A stretch of 64,000 nucleotides of DNA, taken from the NCBI GenBank assembly GCA_020445745.1, contig JAGRGB010000200.1:1-64000 (forward strand). The letters are read 5' to 3'. Below the pieces are notes generated by a model, which searched no databases, was not told the origin of the DNA, and was given only the letters and a program-made list of their open reading frames with translations. Origin of the DNA: Rhodocyclaceae bacterium (GTDB lineage Bacteria > Pseudomonadota > Gammaproteobacteria > Burkholderiales > Rhodocyclaceae). Shown here piece after piece: positions 15,081 through 24,039 of the stretch (position 1 is its first letter; each line of letters begins with the position of its first letter). Made by a program: the position numbers and the translations under genes.

Positions 15081-18000
15081 ATGCACGCCCTGGTGACGTC
15101 CTTTCGATTTCGACTCGCGGCGCTGATCTGCGGCCTGCTGCTCGCCGTGCTGGGCGCCTACACGTGGTACACGGCGAGCGAGCAGGCCGAGTTCATCGAA
15201 GGCGTGCTGCGCTCCGAAGCCGCCGTCGTCGCACGCCTGATCGCGGACGATCTGGCAGCCCGGGACAGCCGCGCGCAGATCAACCAGCAGCCGAGCGCGA
15301 TGATCGCCCAGCTGAACCGGCATGGGCGATCCCATGGCCTGCTCGCGGTCGAGCTGGTGCGCCCGGACGGCAGCATCCGCGCCCAGCTCCTCGGCACCGA
15401 CGATGGCTCGTCGGGCGCGACACCGCGCCGGGTCCCGCGATCGCCGATGGCCACGACGATCAGTGAGGATCGCCACGTCTCGGCATGGGTTCCGCTGGCA
15501 CCGGGCTTCGTGGCCAGCGAGTGGCTGCGCGTCGCGGTGGACAACCGGCCAGCCAGACTGGCGCGGGAACACTTGCTGCAGGATTCCGCGATCGTCTGCA
15601 CCCTGCTGCTGGTGATCGGTGCGGTCTGCGCGATGCTGGCGCTGACCAGGCCGATGCGGGCCCTGTCGCGAATCGCGACCTTCGCCGAAAACCTCGGCGA
15701 TTCCGACAGCGATCTGCGGATCAACTACCGGGCCGCCGAGCTGGTGCGCCTCGAAAAGGTGCTCAACAACACGGCCCACCGCCTGCGCCAGGACCGCGAG
15801 TCGCTCGCCAAGAGCGAACGCCGCTTCCGCCAGATGCTCGACAATCTGCGCGAGCTTGCGTTCGAGGTGGACGCCGGATTCCAGGTCGAATACCTGAACC
15901 CGGCATGGCAGAAGTTCATCAGCCGCGGCACCGGGCAGATGGTCGGCCAGCCCTTGGCCAGCCTCCTCTGCAGTTCCAGCGCCGAGGTCGAGAAGCTGAC
16001 CACCGACCTGCAGGCCCTCGCCGAGCGCGCCAACGCCGACGAGGCCCTCGAGATCCGCATCGAGGACGAACGGGGCACGCCCCACTGGTACAACGTCAGG
16101 ATCCGCCCGCGCATCGAAGGCGGCACGCTGCTCGGCTATTCCGGCTCGGCGGCCGACATCACCGCCCAGAAGCAGAACGAACTCGGCCTGGTCGAAGGCA
16201 AGGAAATGGCCGAGGAGGCCAACCGCACCAAGAACTCGTTCCTGGCCAACATGAGCCATGAGTTGCGCACGCCGATGAACGCGATCATCGGCATGACCGA
16301 TCTCGCCCTCGAATCCGGACTCAGCGAGGAGCAGGCCGAATTCATGGGGCAGGTGCGCAACGCGGCCGAGCGGCTGCTGGCGATCATCAACGAAATCCTC
16401 GACTTCTCCAAGATCGAATCCGGCAAGCTGGATTTCGAGCAGATTGCCTTCGGCCTGCGGGACTGTGTCGAACAGGCCGTCGCCGACCTGCGCACCGACG
16501 CGGCCGACAAGAACCTCTCGCTCGAATACCGCATCGACCCGACCGTGCCCGACAATCTGGAGGGCGACCCCCATCGGCTGCGCCAGGTGCTGCACATCCT
16601 GGTGGACAACGCGATCAAGTTCACCGACAGCGGCCATGTCGTCGCCCGGGTCACCGCCGATCAGGTCGACGATGCCGAGTGCACGCTGTGCATCGCGGTC
16701 GAGGACAGCGGCATCGGCATCGCGGCCGACCAGCACGAAAGGATCTTCGAGGCCTTCACCCAGGTGGACGAATCCGCGACGCGGCGATTCGGTGGCACCG
16801 GCCTCGGCCTCGCCATCGCCAGCCGGCTGGTGGACCGCATGGGCGGTCGCCTGCAGCTGATCAGCGAGCCCGGCATCGGCAGCACGTTTGCGTTCGGCGT
16901 GCGCCTGCCGCGCCAGCCCGAGCGGGCCGACGAAAGCGCCGAAGTGGCGCTCGAGTCGCTGCGCATCATGGTCGTCGGCGAGGCCGGTCACGAGACCAGC
17001 CACCTGATCAACGCCCTCGCCGAGTGGCAGCTCAAGCCCGAGATCGAGGCCAGCGGCGCACGCGTGCTGGCACGGCTGCGCCAGGGTCCGGCCTCGGGAT
17101 CACCGGTTCACGTGGTCCTGCTGAGCGATCGGATCACCGACATGGACCCCTTCGAACTTGCCCGCAGCATGCGCCGCGACACCAGCATCGAGCAGCCGAT
17201 CATCATGCTCGCGGCGTCGTCCGGCCAGCGCGGCGATGCCGCCCAGTGCCGACAGATCGGAATCAATGCCTACCTGACCCGGCCGATCAGACCGCTCGAC
17301 CTGCTCGACGCGATCATGCTCGCCCTCGGCAACCGGCGCAACGACAACCTGATCACCCGCCACAGCCTGCGGGAAAAGCGCCGCAGCCTGCAGGTCCTGG
17401 TGGCCACCAACGCCAGCGGCAGCAACGTGGTGGCCCCGCTGGAAGCCCTCGGGCACGTGGTGCACTGGGTCGGCAACGGCGTCGAGGCGGTCGAATCCTG
17501 CCACGCCGCCCATTTCGACCTGATCATCCTGGATGCCCTGCTCGGCTCGCCGGACGCGGTGACCGTGCTGATCCGCCTGCGCGCGTCCGACAGTGCCACC
17601 GCCAGCGACCTGCCGATCATCGTCCTGGTGCCGTCCGGCCACCGCGAAATGGCGATGTCCCTGGAATCGGCCGGCGCGACCCTGACCCTCGATTCGCCGC
17701 CGAACGTCGCCGCGCTGGTCGGGGCGCTCGGCAAGTTCTCGCAGGAATCCGCACCGCGGGAGGAAGTATCCGCGCTGCAGGGCGGCGCGGGCGGTTCGAC
17801 GCTGAAGATCTTCGACGAGGCCAAGGCCCTGCAATACCTCGATCACGACGAGGAGCTGCTCGATCAGTTGATCCAGGTCTATCTCGAAAGCGACCTGTCG
17901 CTGCGCATGCGGCTGCGGGAGGCGGCGGCGCTGGGCGATCTCCACGCCGCCCACTCGGCCGTCCATGCGATCGGAGGATCGGTCGGCGCGCTGATGGCCG

Positions 18001-18164
18001 AAGCGACCCTGGCCGCGGTCTCGCGCATCGAGAAGCGGTGCCGCGCCGGCAACGCCAAGGGCATGGGCGACGACCTCAAGACCCTGTGGTCGGAAATGGA
18101 CACCCTCGCCGCCGTGCTCGGCAAGCACCTGCAGGACAAGACCAGCACCAGCGCTCAGGCCTGA
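15081..18164 (+). CDS. hybrid sensor histidine kinase (PAS, HisKA, HATPase, two degenerate receivers, Hpt)
   Basis: 1027 aa, start ATG 15081, five bases after the HD-GYP gene. A transmembrane helix (about 12-32), a periplasmic segment and a second helix (about 173-193) precede a HAMP-like region and a PAS domain (about 250-370). HisKA has His in [14 protein letters not shown]; the HATPase has DSGIGIA and [11 protein letters not shown]. The first receiver has Ser where Asp is expected ([12 protein letters not shown]) and Arg for Lys (LTRPIRP), so it cannot be phosphorylated normally. The second keeps Asp (LIILDALLG) but lacks the conserved Lys. The Hpt domain has [10 protein letters not shown] with the phospho-His. 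Likely feeds the upstream HD-GYP regulator. Confidence 0.9.
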   Translation: MHALVTSFRFRLAALICGLLLAVLGAYTWYTASEQAEFIEGVLRSEAAVVARLIADDLAARDSRAQINQQPSAMIAQLNRHGRSHGLLAVELVRPDGSIRAQLLGTDDGSSGATPRRVPRSPMATTISEDRHVSAWVPLAPGFVASEWLRVAVDNRPARLAREHLLQDSAIVCTLLLVIGAVCAMLALTRPMRALSRIATFAENLGDSDSDLRINYRAAELVRLEKVLNNTAHRLRQDRESLAKSERRFRQMLDNLRELAFEVDAGFQVEYLNPAWQKFISRGTGQMVGQPLASLLCSSSAEVEKLTTDLQALAERANADEALEIRIEDERGTPHWYNVRIRPRIEGGTLLGYSGSAADITAQKQNELGLVEGKEMAEEANRTKNSFLANMSHELRTPMNAIIGMTDLALESGLSEEQAEFMGQVRNAAERLLAIINEILDFSKIESGKLDFEQIAFGLRDCVEQAVADLRTDAADKNLSLEYRIDPTVPDNLEGDPHRLRQVLHILVDNAIKFTDSGHVVARVTADQVDDAECTLCIAVEDSGIGIAADQHERIFEAFTQVDESATRRFGGTGLGLAIASRLVDRMGGRLQLISEPGIGSTFAFGVRLPRQPERADESAEVALESLRIMVVGEAGHETSHLINALAEWQLKPEIEASGARVLARLRQGPASGSPVHVVLLSDRITDMDPFELARSMRRDTSIEQPIIMLAASSGQRGDAAQCRQIGINAYLTRPIRPLDLLDAIMLALGNRRNDNLITRHSLREKRRSLQVLVATNASGSNVVAPLEALGHVVHWVGNGVEAVESCHAAHFDLIILDALLGSPDAVTVLIRLRASDSATASDLPIIVLVPSGHREMAMSLESAGATLTLDSPPNVAALVGALGKFSQESAPREEVSALQGGAGGSTLKIFDEAKALQYLDHDEELLDQLIQVYLESDLSLRMRLREAAALGDLHAAHSAVHAIGGSVGALMAEATLAAVSRIEKRCRAGNAKGMGDDLKTLWSEMDTLAAVLGKHLQDKTSTSAQA

Positions 18165-18541
18165 CGCTGGATCAGTTCGACCTTGTAGCCGTCCGGGTCC
18201 TCGACGAAGGCGATAACCGTGCTGCCGTGCTTCATCGGGCCCGCCTCGCGGACCACCTTGCCGCCGCGGGCGCGGATCTCGTCACAGGCCCGATAGGCGT
18301 CCCGCACCTCGACCGCGACATGGCCGAAGCCGTCGCCGAGCTCGTATGCGGAGGTGTCCCAGTTGTGGGTCAGCTCGATAGCGGCCTCCTCGCTTTCCGG
18401 TCGATAGCCGACGAAGGCCAGGGTGAAGCGCCCGTCCGGGTAATCCTTGCGCCTGAGCAGGCGCATCCCGAGGATCTCCGTGTAGAACGCGATCGATCGA
18501 TCCAGGTCGCCGACCCGCAACATCGTGTGCAGCAGTCTCAT
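18155..18541 (-). CDS. gloA: lactoylglutathione lyase (glyoxalase I)
   Basis: 128 aa. The ATG at 18541 lies 8 nt after GGAGAG; a GTG two codons upstream is too close to it. Converts the methylglyoxal-glutathione hemithioacetal to S-lactoylglutathione. The four metal ligands expected for the bacterial Ni-type enzyme are visible: His in RLLHTMLRV, Glu in AIELTHNW, His in FGHVAVEV and Glu in DGYKVELIQ. The length is close to E. coli GloA (135 aa). The 3' end overlaps the convergent kinase gene by 10 bp. Upstream is the YgjP-like metallopeptidase gene, ending 2 bases before this start, so they are one transcript. Confidence 0.95.
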   Translation of the reverse strand: MRLLHTMLRVGDLDRSIAFYTEILGMRLLRRKDYPDGRFTLAFVGYRPESEEAAIELTHNWDTSAYELGDGFGHVAVEVRDAYRACDEIRARGGKVVREAGPMKHGSTVIAFVEDPDGYKVELIQRQA

Positions 18542-18543
18542 CG

Positions 18544-19305
18544 TCACCGCTCTCCAGCTTCGCCGCCGGGATCGGCGGCCAGAACGAACTCCGGCAGGCA
18601 GCCGGCCCGGGCACGCAGTGCCTCGCGGGCGCCGCGCCAGTCCGGATAGAGGGTGGCCAGCAGGTCCCAGAAGCCCTTCGAGTGATTCATCTCCCGCAGG
18701 TGCGAAACCTCGTGGGCGACCACGTAGTCGGCCAGCGCGGCCGGCAGCAGCGCCAGCTTCCAGTGCAGGCGGATGCCGCTGCGGCGGCTGCAGCTGCCCC
18801 AGCGCCGGCGCGCGGAACTGAGCGCGACCGCCGGCACCGGTTCGCCGAGACGATCACAATACGCCTCAACGCGCTGCCCGAACCACACCCGTGCGCGCCG
18901 GCGCAGCGCGCGCTCCAGCGCCGGCAGCGGACACCCCCGCGGCAGCAGCAGCTCGGCCCCCTGGCTGCCCTGCTGCCAGGCCGCGCTGCGCCGCCCATCG
19001 ACCAGCCGCACGCCGACCTCCTCGCCGAACACCGGCAGCCGCGCGCCGTCGTCGATCACCAGGCGCGCGCCCAGCCGCGCCCGCTCGAGGCGCCCCACCT
19101 GGCGGCCGATCCATTCGGCATGGCCGCGGATGAACCCGTCGATGGTGCCGAGCTTCGCGGCGTGGGGCGCGTTGACCCGCAGGCCGCGCTCGTCGATCCG
19201 CAGGCTCAGGGTGCGGCGCGGCGAGCGCACGAGCTCGATCGTCAGCTCGCGCCCGCCGATCTCCACGACATGACGTTCGGGATCGCCGTGGCGCCGGTCA
19301 CGCAT
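18544..19305 (-). CDS. YgjP/DUF45-family zinc metallopeptidase-like protein
   Basis: 253 aa from the ATG at 19305; a TTG at 19323 is an alternative. The C-terminal half has the signature [18 protein letters not shown]: HExxH plus a downstream His as zinc ligands, preceded by RRWGSCS, as in YgjP/WLM-type proteins. The N-terminal half is a beta-rich domain ([19 protein letters not shown]). Physiological substrate unknown. It lies directly upstream of gloA. Confidence 0.85.
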   Translation of the reverse strand: MRDRRHGDPERHVVEIGGRELTIELVRSPRRTLSLRIDERGLRVNAPHAAKLGTIDGFIRGHAEWIGRQVGRLERARLGARLVIDDGARLPVFGEEVGVRLVDGRRSAAWQQGSQGAELLLPRGCPLPALERALRRRARVWFGQRVEAYCDRLGEPVPAVALSSARRRWGSCSRRSGIRLHWKLALLPAALADYVVAHEVSHLREMNHSKGFWDLLATLYPDWRGAREALRARAGCLPEFVLAADPGGEAGER

Positions 19306-19376
19306 TCGCTTCAGCACTTTCAACTCGCCCTCGGCAAAGACGATAATGCAGCCAGTTGAATTTCGACCCGATGCCG

Positions 19377-19760
19377 ATGAGCCACATCGAAACCGCCACC
19401 CACCGCGCCGTCCAGGCCACCGACACGCCGTTTCGCGCCCGCATCGCCAATGTCTGGGGCGTCTGGCTGCGCCTGCTCAACCGGGACCACCTGAAGGGGG
19501 TGTTCACCCGCGAGACCGACGCCCGGGCCTTCGCCCGCCAGGCGGCGGGCACGCAAAACCTGGCGGAGGTCCGCCAGATCCGGGTCCTGGTCAATGTCGA
19601 TGCACGGGAGGCCTACCTGCTCGGCGACCCGTCCGATCCGCTGATCGCCGTCGATGTGGACTTCCAGCACAAGATGCGCAAGGACGAATTGCGCGCCCAG
19701 GCCCTGTCGCGGCTGTCGCCCGAGGAACTGGCCGCGCTGGGCCTCAAGCGCGACGCCTGA
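19377..19760 (+). CDS. hypothetical protein
   Basis: 127 aa from the ATG at 19377 (ATG 19371 and TTG 19356 also in frame). I do not recognise the family. It is soluble and charged, with VWGVWLRLLNRDHLKG and ending in a helix-rich LSPEELAALGLKRDA. No signal peptide or membrane span. It diverges from the YgjP-like gene across a short gap and converges on the CinA-like gene. Confidence 0.6.
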   Translation: MSHIETATHRAVQATDTPFRARIANVWGVWLRLLNRDHLKGVFTRETDARAFARQAAGTQNLAEVRQIRVLVNVDAREAYLLGDPSDPLIAVDVDFQHKMRKDELRAQALSRLSPEELAALGLKRDA

Positions 19761-19768
19761 GCCGGCGT

Positions 19769-20518
19769 TCAGGGCTTGTCCTGCCATTCGTATCCGCGCT
19801 GGGTGACCTCGTTGCACAGCTCCGCCATGGCGACCTCGACCGCGGCGCTGGCGCCCTTGAGCCCGAGCTCGAGCGACCGGCGGCGGCCCTCTTCGGCAAA
19901 GCTCGGCAGGCTGAACAGGGTCAGCGCCGGATAGTCCGCGCTGATCCGCTCCATCAGGTCCACCAGGCGCCCTTCCATCGCTTCCCACACCACGATCGCC
20001 CGTTCGACGTAGTCGTCGCGGTTGTGCAGGTCGGCGAAGCGCCCGTCGAGCACCCACTCGACCATCGGCCAGGCCATCACCGGGAAGCCCGGCACGAAGT
20101 AATGATCGCGCAACGCGAACCCCGGAATGCGGTTGTAGGGATTCGGAATGATCTCGCTGCCGCGGGGGAAGACGCCCATGCGCAGGCGGTGCGCGGTGGT
20201 CTCGGCACCGAACTGGGCACGAATCTCGCGCTCGGCGTCGGGGTGCAGCGCCAGCTCCAGGCCGAGCGCCTCGGCCGCACACTGGCGGGTATGGTCGTCC
20301 GGCGTCGCGCCGATGCCGCCGAACGAGAACACGACGTCGCCGCTCGCGAAGCTCTCGCGCAGGGTCGCGGTCAGCCGTCCCGGCTCGTCGCCGGCGTAGC
20401 GCGCCCAGGCGAGGCGCAGCCCGCGGGCAGCGAGCAGTTCGATGAGTTTCTCGAGGTGGCGATCCTGCCGCCGCCCGGACAGGATCTCGTCACCGATGAT
20501 CAGCGCGCCGAAGGCCAT
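19769..20518 (-). CDS. CinA N-terminal/MoaB-fold (molybdopterin-binding-like) protein
   Basis: 249 aa. The N-terminus ALIIGDEILSGRRQDRH and the VVFSFGGIGATPDDHT motif are those of the CinA N-terminal/MoaB-fold family. FPRGSEIIPNPYNRIPGF and YFVPGFPVMAWPM match the rest of that domain. The C-terminal nicotinamide-nucleotide amidase domain of full CinA is missing, so this is the short stand-alone form. A nucleotide-pyrophosphatase role is possible by family but not certain. Ten bp downstream of the EI24 gene and probably co-transcribed. Confidence 0.85.
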   Translation of the reverse strand: MAFGALIIGDEILSGRRQDRHLEKLIELLAARGLRLAWARYAGDEPGRLTATLRESFASGDVVFSFGGIGATPDDHTRQCAAEALGLELALHPDAEREIRAQFGAETTAHRLRMGVFPRGSEIIPNPYNRIPGFALRDHYFVPGFPVMAWPMVEWVLDGRFADLHNRDDYVERAIVVWEAMEGRLVDLMERISADYPALTLFSLPSFAEEGRRRSLELGLKGASAAVEVAMAELCNEVTQRGYEWQDKP

Positions 20519-20527
20519 CCGGCCACC

Positions 20528-21280
20528 TCACGAGGCCTTGTCCAGCACCACCCAGCCGCTGGCCTGGCGATGCTGCTGCAGCGCTTCGAGCAGATAATGG
20601 ACGAAGGCCAGGCCACAGAAGGCCGGCGCGAACAGATTCAGTATTGGCACGTAGCCGAGGGCGGCGCAGCCGACACCCAGCATCATCAGTCCGCTGGCGT
20701 TCTTTTCCGGGATCAGCTTCATTTCGTCACGATCCGCGTGCATCATCAGGGCATCGTAGCGAAACGCCTGACGGTTGAGCCAGGCGGTGAGCAGCAATGG
20801 AATCACGATTCCCAGGCCGGGCACGAGCCACAGCGGCAGCGACAGCAGCATCGCGACGACGAACAGCGCACCCGCGCTCAGGGCGTTGGTCACGCTGCCG
20901 ACCTGGGTGCCGCCGGCACGACGCTCGATCGCCGCGTAGTCCGTCGCAGCGACCTTCTCGAGCATCATCGGCAACGACACCGCCGCGACGATCAGGGCCG
21001 CGGTCACGTAGATCAACGGCAGCACGAGCAGGCCGATGACGATATGCACGAGCACCATGACGAATCCGGCACCGAGTTCCGAATCGCTCATCCACGAAGC
21101 CAGCCACTGCCAGTCGTCGAGCCAGCCCATCACGCCGGCGACCAGGGAACCCCAGAACACCGTCGCCAGGACCGCCCACAGGGCCAGCGACGCCAGTCCG
21201 GGCCAGATCAGATGCCAGATGACGTCACCGCGGGTGAGGCTGCGAAATGCTCGGGCGAGAGCTTGAATGACCGCTGACAT
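20528..21280 (-). CDS. EI24 domain (CysZ-like) inner-membrane protein
   Basis: 250 aa from the ATG at 21280 (MSAVIQALARAFRSL); the frame is open further upstream without similarity. Four to five hydrophobic segments (for example LASLALWAVLATVFWG, LVHIVIGLLVLPLIYV and LFVVAMLLSLPLWLV), plus the family pattern LLLTAWLNRQAFRYDALM. CysZ members are sulfate channels, but many EI24 proteins have no assigned role. It lies 155 bp from the divergent pxp operon. Confidence 0.8.
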   Translation of the reverse strand: MSAVIQALARAFRSLTRGDVIWHLIWPGLASLALWAVLATVFWGSLVAGVMGWLDDWQWLASWMSDSELGAGFVMVLVHIVIGLLVLPLIYVTAALIVAAVSLPMMLEKVAATDYAAIERRAGGTQVGSVTNALSAGALFVVAMLLSLPLWLVPGLGIVIPLLLTAWLNRQAFRYDALMMHADRDEMKLIPEKNASGLMMLGVGCAALGYVPILNLFAPAFCGLAFVHYLLEALQQHRQASGWVVLDKAS

Positions 21281-21435
21281 GTTGCGTGTATGACCTCCTT
21301 CGGCACATTCTATCGCGAGCGGCCGCTTCGGCCCGCCCACCCACCGACAGCAGACAGGCGTCCGGCGCCGAGGTTCGCTGCGCCACGGCGGAATGCCGCC
21401 CGGCGGGGCGACCGAACCATGCCACGGGGAAGGCC

Positions 21436-22194
21436 ATGAGCGACGGCGTGCGCCTGCTGCCATGCGGGGACGGCGCGCTCACGGTCGAGTTCGGCCGCTC
21501 GATCGACGAACAGGTGCTGGCCCGCGTCGAGGCGTTCGCGGATGCGCTTCGCGAAGCGGCGCAGGCTGGTCGCCCGGCAGGCGTTCACGACATCGTGCAG
21601 ACCTTCCGCTCGGTCACGCTGCGCTACGATCCGCTCGTCCTGTCCTTCGAGGAGCTCTGCAGCCGCGTCGGCGAATTCCTCGACGCGCCACCGACCGGTG
21701 CGCCGGCGACGGATCGCCGCTGGCGCCTGCCGGTGTGCTACGGCGGCGCCTTCGGCCCCGACCTGGCCGACGTCGCGCACGCCACCGGACGGACCCCGGC
21801 GCAGGTTTGCGCCGACCATGCCGCCACCCGCTACCGGGTGGCGATGCTGGGCTTTCTGCCCGGATTCGCGTTCATGGACGGCGTCTCCCCGTACCTGCGC
21901 CTGCCCCGCCGGCAGGATCCGCGCCTGCGCGTTCCGCCCGGCAGCGTCGCCATCGCCGGCCGCCTGACGGCGATCTATCCGTGGCAGAGCCCCGGCGGCT
22001 GGCACCTCCTCGGTCGCTGCCCCCTGCCCCTGTTCGATGCCTCGCGCCCGGCGCCGGCGCTGCTCGCACCCGGCGACCGGGTCCGCTTCGCGGCGATCGG
22101 CGTGGACCAGTTCGAGGCCCTGTCGCGCCGCTGTGCCGAGCTCGGGGTGGACCCGCGCGAGTGGGCCGACGAGTCGGCGGCGGAGGCGCCGTGA
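21436..22194 (+). CDS. pxpB: 5-oxoprolinase subunit PxpB (KipI-like)
   Basis: 252 aa, ATG 21436 with GGGGAAGG two bases upstream. Subunit of the ATP-dependent 5-oxoprolinase PxpABC, which returns pyroglutamate to glutamate. Typical features: GDGALTVEFG at the start, ALRYDP-type LRYDPLVLSF, and the block MLGFLPGFAFMDG, then GSVAIAGRLTAIYPWQSPGGW. The stop overlaps the PxpC start by 4 bp (GTGA), so translation is coupled. Confidence 0.95.
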   Translation: MSDGVRLLPCGDGALTVEFGRSIDEQVLARVEAFADALREAAQAGRPAGVHDIVQTFRSVTLRYDPLVLSFEELCSRVGEFLDAPPTGAPATDRRWRLPVCYGGAFGPDLADVAHATGRTPAQVCADHAATRYRVAMLGFLPGFAFMDGVSPYLRLPRRQDPRLRVPPGSVAIAGRLTAIYPWQSPGGWHLLGRCPLPLFDASRPAPALLAPGDRVRFAAIGVDQFEALSRRCAELGVDPREWADESAAEAP

Positions 22195-23240
22195 GCGGAG
22201 TCCGCGTGCTCGCCGCCGGGGCGATGACCTCGATTCAGGACCTCGGTCGCCATGGCTGGCGTCACCTTGGCGTGCCGGCCTCCGGCGTCCTCGACCCGGA
22301 GGCGATGCAGATCGCCAATCGGCTGGTCGGCAATGCCGTCGATGCGCCGGTGCTGGAGACCTTCGACGGCGGACTGCACCTGCGCGTCGAGGGCGGTCCG
22401 ATCCGCCTAGCGCTGGCCGGCTCTATCACGGCCGAGCGTCGCGGCGCGGGCGGCACCGCGCCCGTCGCGCCGTGGCGCAGCCATCTGCTGGCCGAGGGTG
22501 ACGAGCTCAGGCTGCTGGCATGCACCGGTGCGCGGCGCTGCGCCATCGTGGCGATCGCCGGCATCCACGTCGCCGACCACCTCGGCAGCGCCTCGACCTA
22601 CGTGCGCGCCGGCCTCGGTGGCCTTTGCGGCCGCAATCTGGAGGTCGGCGACCTCGTTCCGGCGAGCGCCGCCGACCGCCGGCAGGGCGAACGCCGGCTC
22701 GCCAGGCCGCCGGAGGACGGAAACGATCCGATCCGCATCGTGGCCGGCCCGCAGGACGATCACTTCACCGCCGCCGCACTGGCGCGGCTGACGACGGAGG
22801 CGTATCGGGTAGGCATCGAAGCCGACCGCATGGGATTGCGCCTGGCGGGACCCGCGCTGGAACATCGCGACGCGGCAAGTCGCGAGATCGTCTCGGATGC
22901 CACGGTGCCCGGCAGCATCCAGGTACCGGGCAACGGACAGCCGATCGTGCTGCTGGCCGATGGCCAGACCGCCGGCGGCTATCCCAAGATCGCCACCGTG
23001 ATCAGCGCCGATCTGGCGGCGATCGGTACCCTCCGGCCCGGCAGTACGGTACGTTTCGCGTGGGTGGACGTGGCGAGTGCCCAGGCCATCGTCCGCGTCC
23101 GCGCGCACCAGCTGCGCACGCTGCTCGACGAAATCGTCGGCTGCGGCGACGAAATCGCCCCGGAGGCGGTCGAACTGCAGGGTGCCAACCTGGCCGGTGA
23201 CGCGGTCAACGCCCTCGACCCACGAACCTGGAGCGCATGA
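22191..23240 (+). CDS. pxpC: 5-oxoprolinase subunit PxpC (KipA-like)
   Basis: 349 aa, GTG start at 22191 overlapping the pxpB stop. Biotin-dependent-carboxylase-like (AHS2) domain. Visible family motifs: MTSIQDLGRHGWRHLGVPASG, LETFDGGLHL, YVRAGLGGL, GPQDDHF and the C-terminal PGSIQVPGNGQPIVLLADGQT-type block (positions about 22909-22968). Partner of PxpB and PxpA in ATP-driven 5-oxoproline cleavage. Its stop overlaps the pxpA start by 4 bp. Confidence 0.95.
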   Translation: MSGVRVLAAGAMTSIQDLGRHGWRHLGVPASGVLDPEAMQIANRLVGNAVDAPVLETFDGGLHLRVEGGPIRLALAGSITAERRGAGGTAPVAPWRSHLLAEGDELRLLACTGARRCAIVAIAGIHVADHLGSASTYVRAGLGGLCGRNLEVGDLVPASAADRRQGERRLARPPEDGNDPIRIVAGPQDDHFTAAALARLTTEAYRVGIEADRMGLRLAGPALEHRDAASREIVSDATVPGSIQVPGNGQPIVLLADGQTAGGYPKIATVISADLAAIGTLRPGSTVRFAWVDVASAQAIVRVRAHQLRTLLDEIVGCGDEIAPEAVELQGANLAGDAVNALDPRTWSA

Positions 23241-24019
23241 TGCTGATCAACCTGAACGCCGACCTCGGCGAATCGTTCGGCCCCTGGCGGATGGGCGACG
23301 ATGCCGCACTGCTGCCCTTGATCGACTCGGCCAGCATCGCGTGCGGCTTCCATGCCGGCGACCCGGAGGTGATGCGTGCCACCCTGCGCCGGGCGGTCGC
23401 GGCCGGCGTCGAGACCGGTGCCCACCCCTCCTACCCGGACCTGCAGGGTTTCGGCCGGCGCGCGATGCGTTTCGCGCCCCACGAGGTCGAGGCGCTGGTG
23501 ATCTACCAGCTGGGGGCGCTGTCCGCCTTCGCCGCCGCCGAGGGCGGCTCCCTGTCCCACGTCAAGCCCCACGGTGCACTGAGCAACGAGGCCTGTGCCG
23601 ACGTCGCCCTGGCGACCGCCATCGCGCAAGCTATCCACGCGGTAGATCCGCAGCTCATCCTGCTCGCACCGGCGGCCTCCGCGCTGGCCGACGCCGGCCG
23701 CCACCTGGGGCTGCCGGTGGCACTCGAAGTGTTCGCCGATCGCCGCTATCTCGCCGACGGCAGGCTGCAGCCACGCAGCGAGCCCGGCGCGGTCATCCAC
23801 GATCCCGACGACTGCGTCCGCCATGTCGAGGCGATGCTCGACGCCGGCTGCCTGCTGAGCCATGACGGCCGGCGCATCCCGAGCGAGATACACAGCATCT
23901 GCGTCCATGGCGACGGGCCGTCGGCGGTAGCCACCGCGGTTCGCCTGCGACAGCGTCTGGTCTCCGGCGGCCACCGCCTGGCCGGCCTGCGTATCGTGAC
24001 CGGGGCGGCGGCCGGCTAG
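23237..24019 (+). CDS. pxpA: 5-oxoprolinase subunit PxpA (LamB/YcsF family)
   Basis: 260 aa, ATG 23237 in an ATGA overlap with pxpC. Family signatures: INLNADLGESFG, SIACGFHAGDP, TGAHPSYPDLQGFGRR, VKPHGALSN and EVFADRRY. This is the subunit that hydrolyses the phosphorylated 5-oxoproline intermediate. Last gene of the operon, 20 bp from the convergent hybrid kinase. Confidence 0.95.
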   Translation: MMLINLNADLGESFGPWRMGDDAALLPLIDSASIACGFHAGDPEVMRATLRRAVAAGVETGAHPSYPDLQGFGRRAMRFAPHEVEALVIYQLGALSAFAAAEGGSLSHVKPHGALSNEACADVALATAIAQAIHAVDPQLILLAPAASALADAGRHLGLPVALEVFADRRYLADGRLQPRSEPGAVIHDPDDCVRHVEAMLDAGCLLSHDGRRIPSEIHSICVHGDGPSAVATAVRLRQRLVSGGHRLAGLRIVTGAAAG

Positions 24020-24039
24020 CGTAGCCAGCCAATCCGCCC

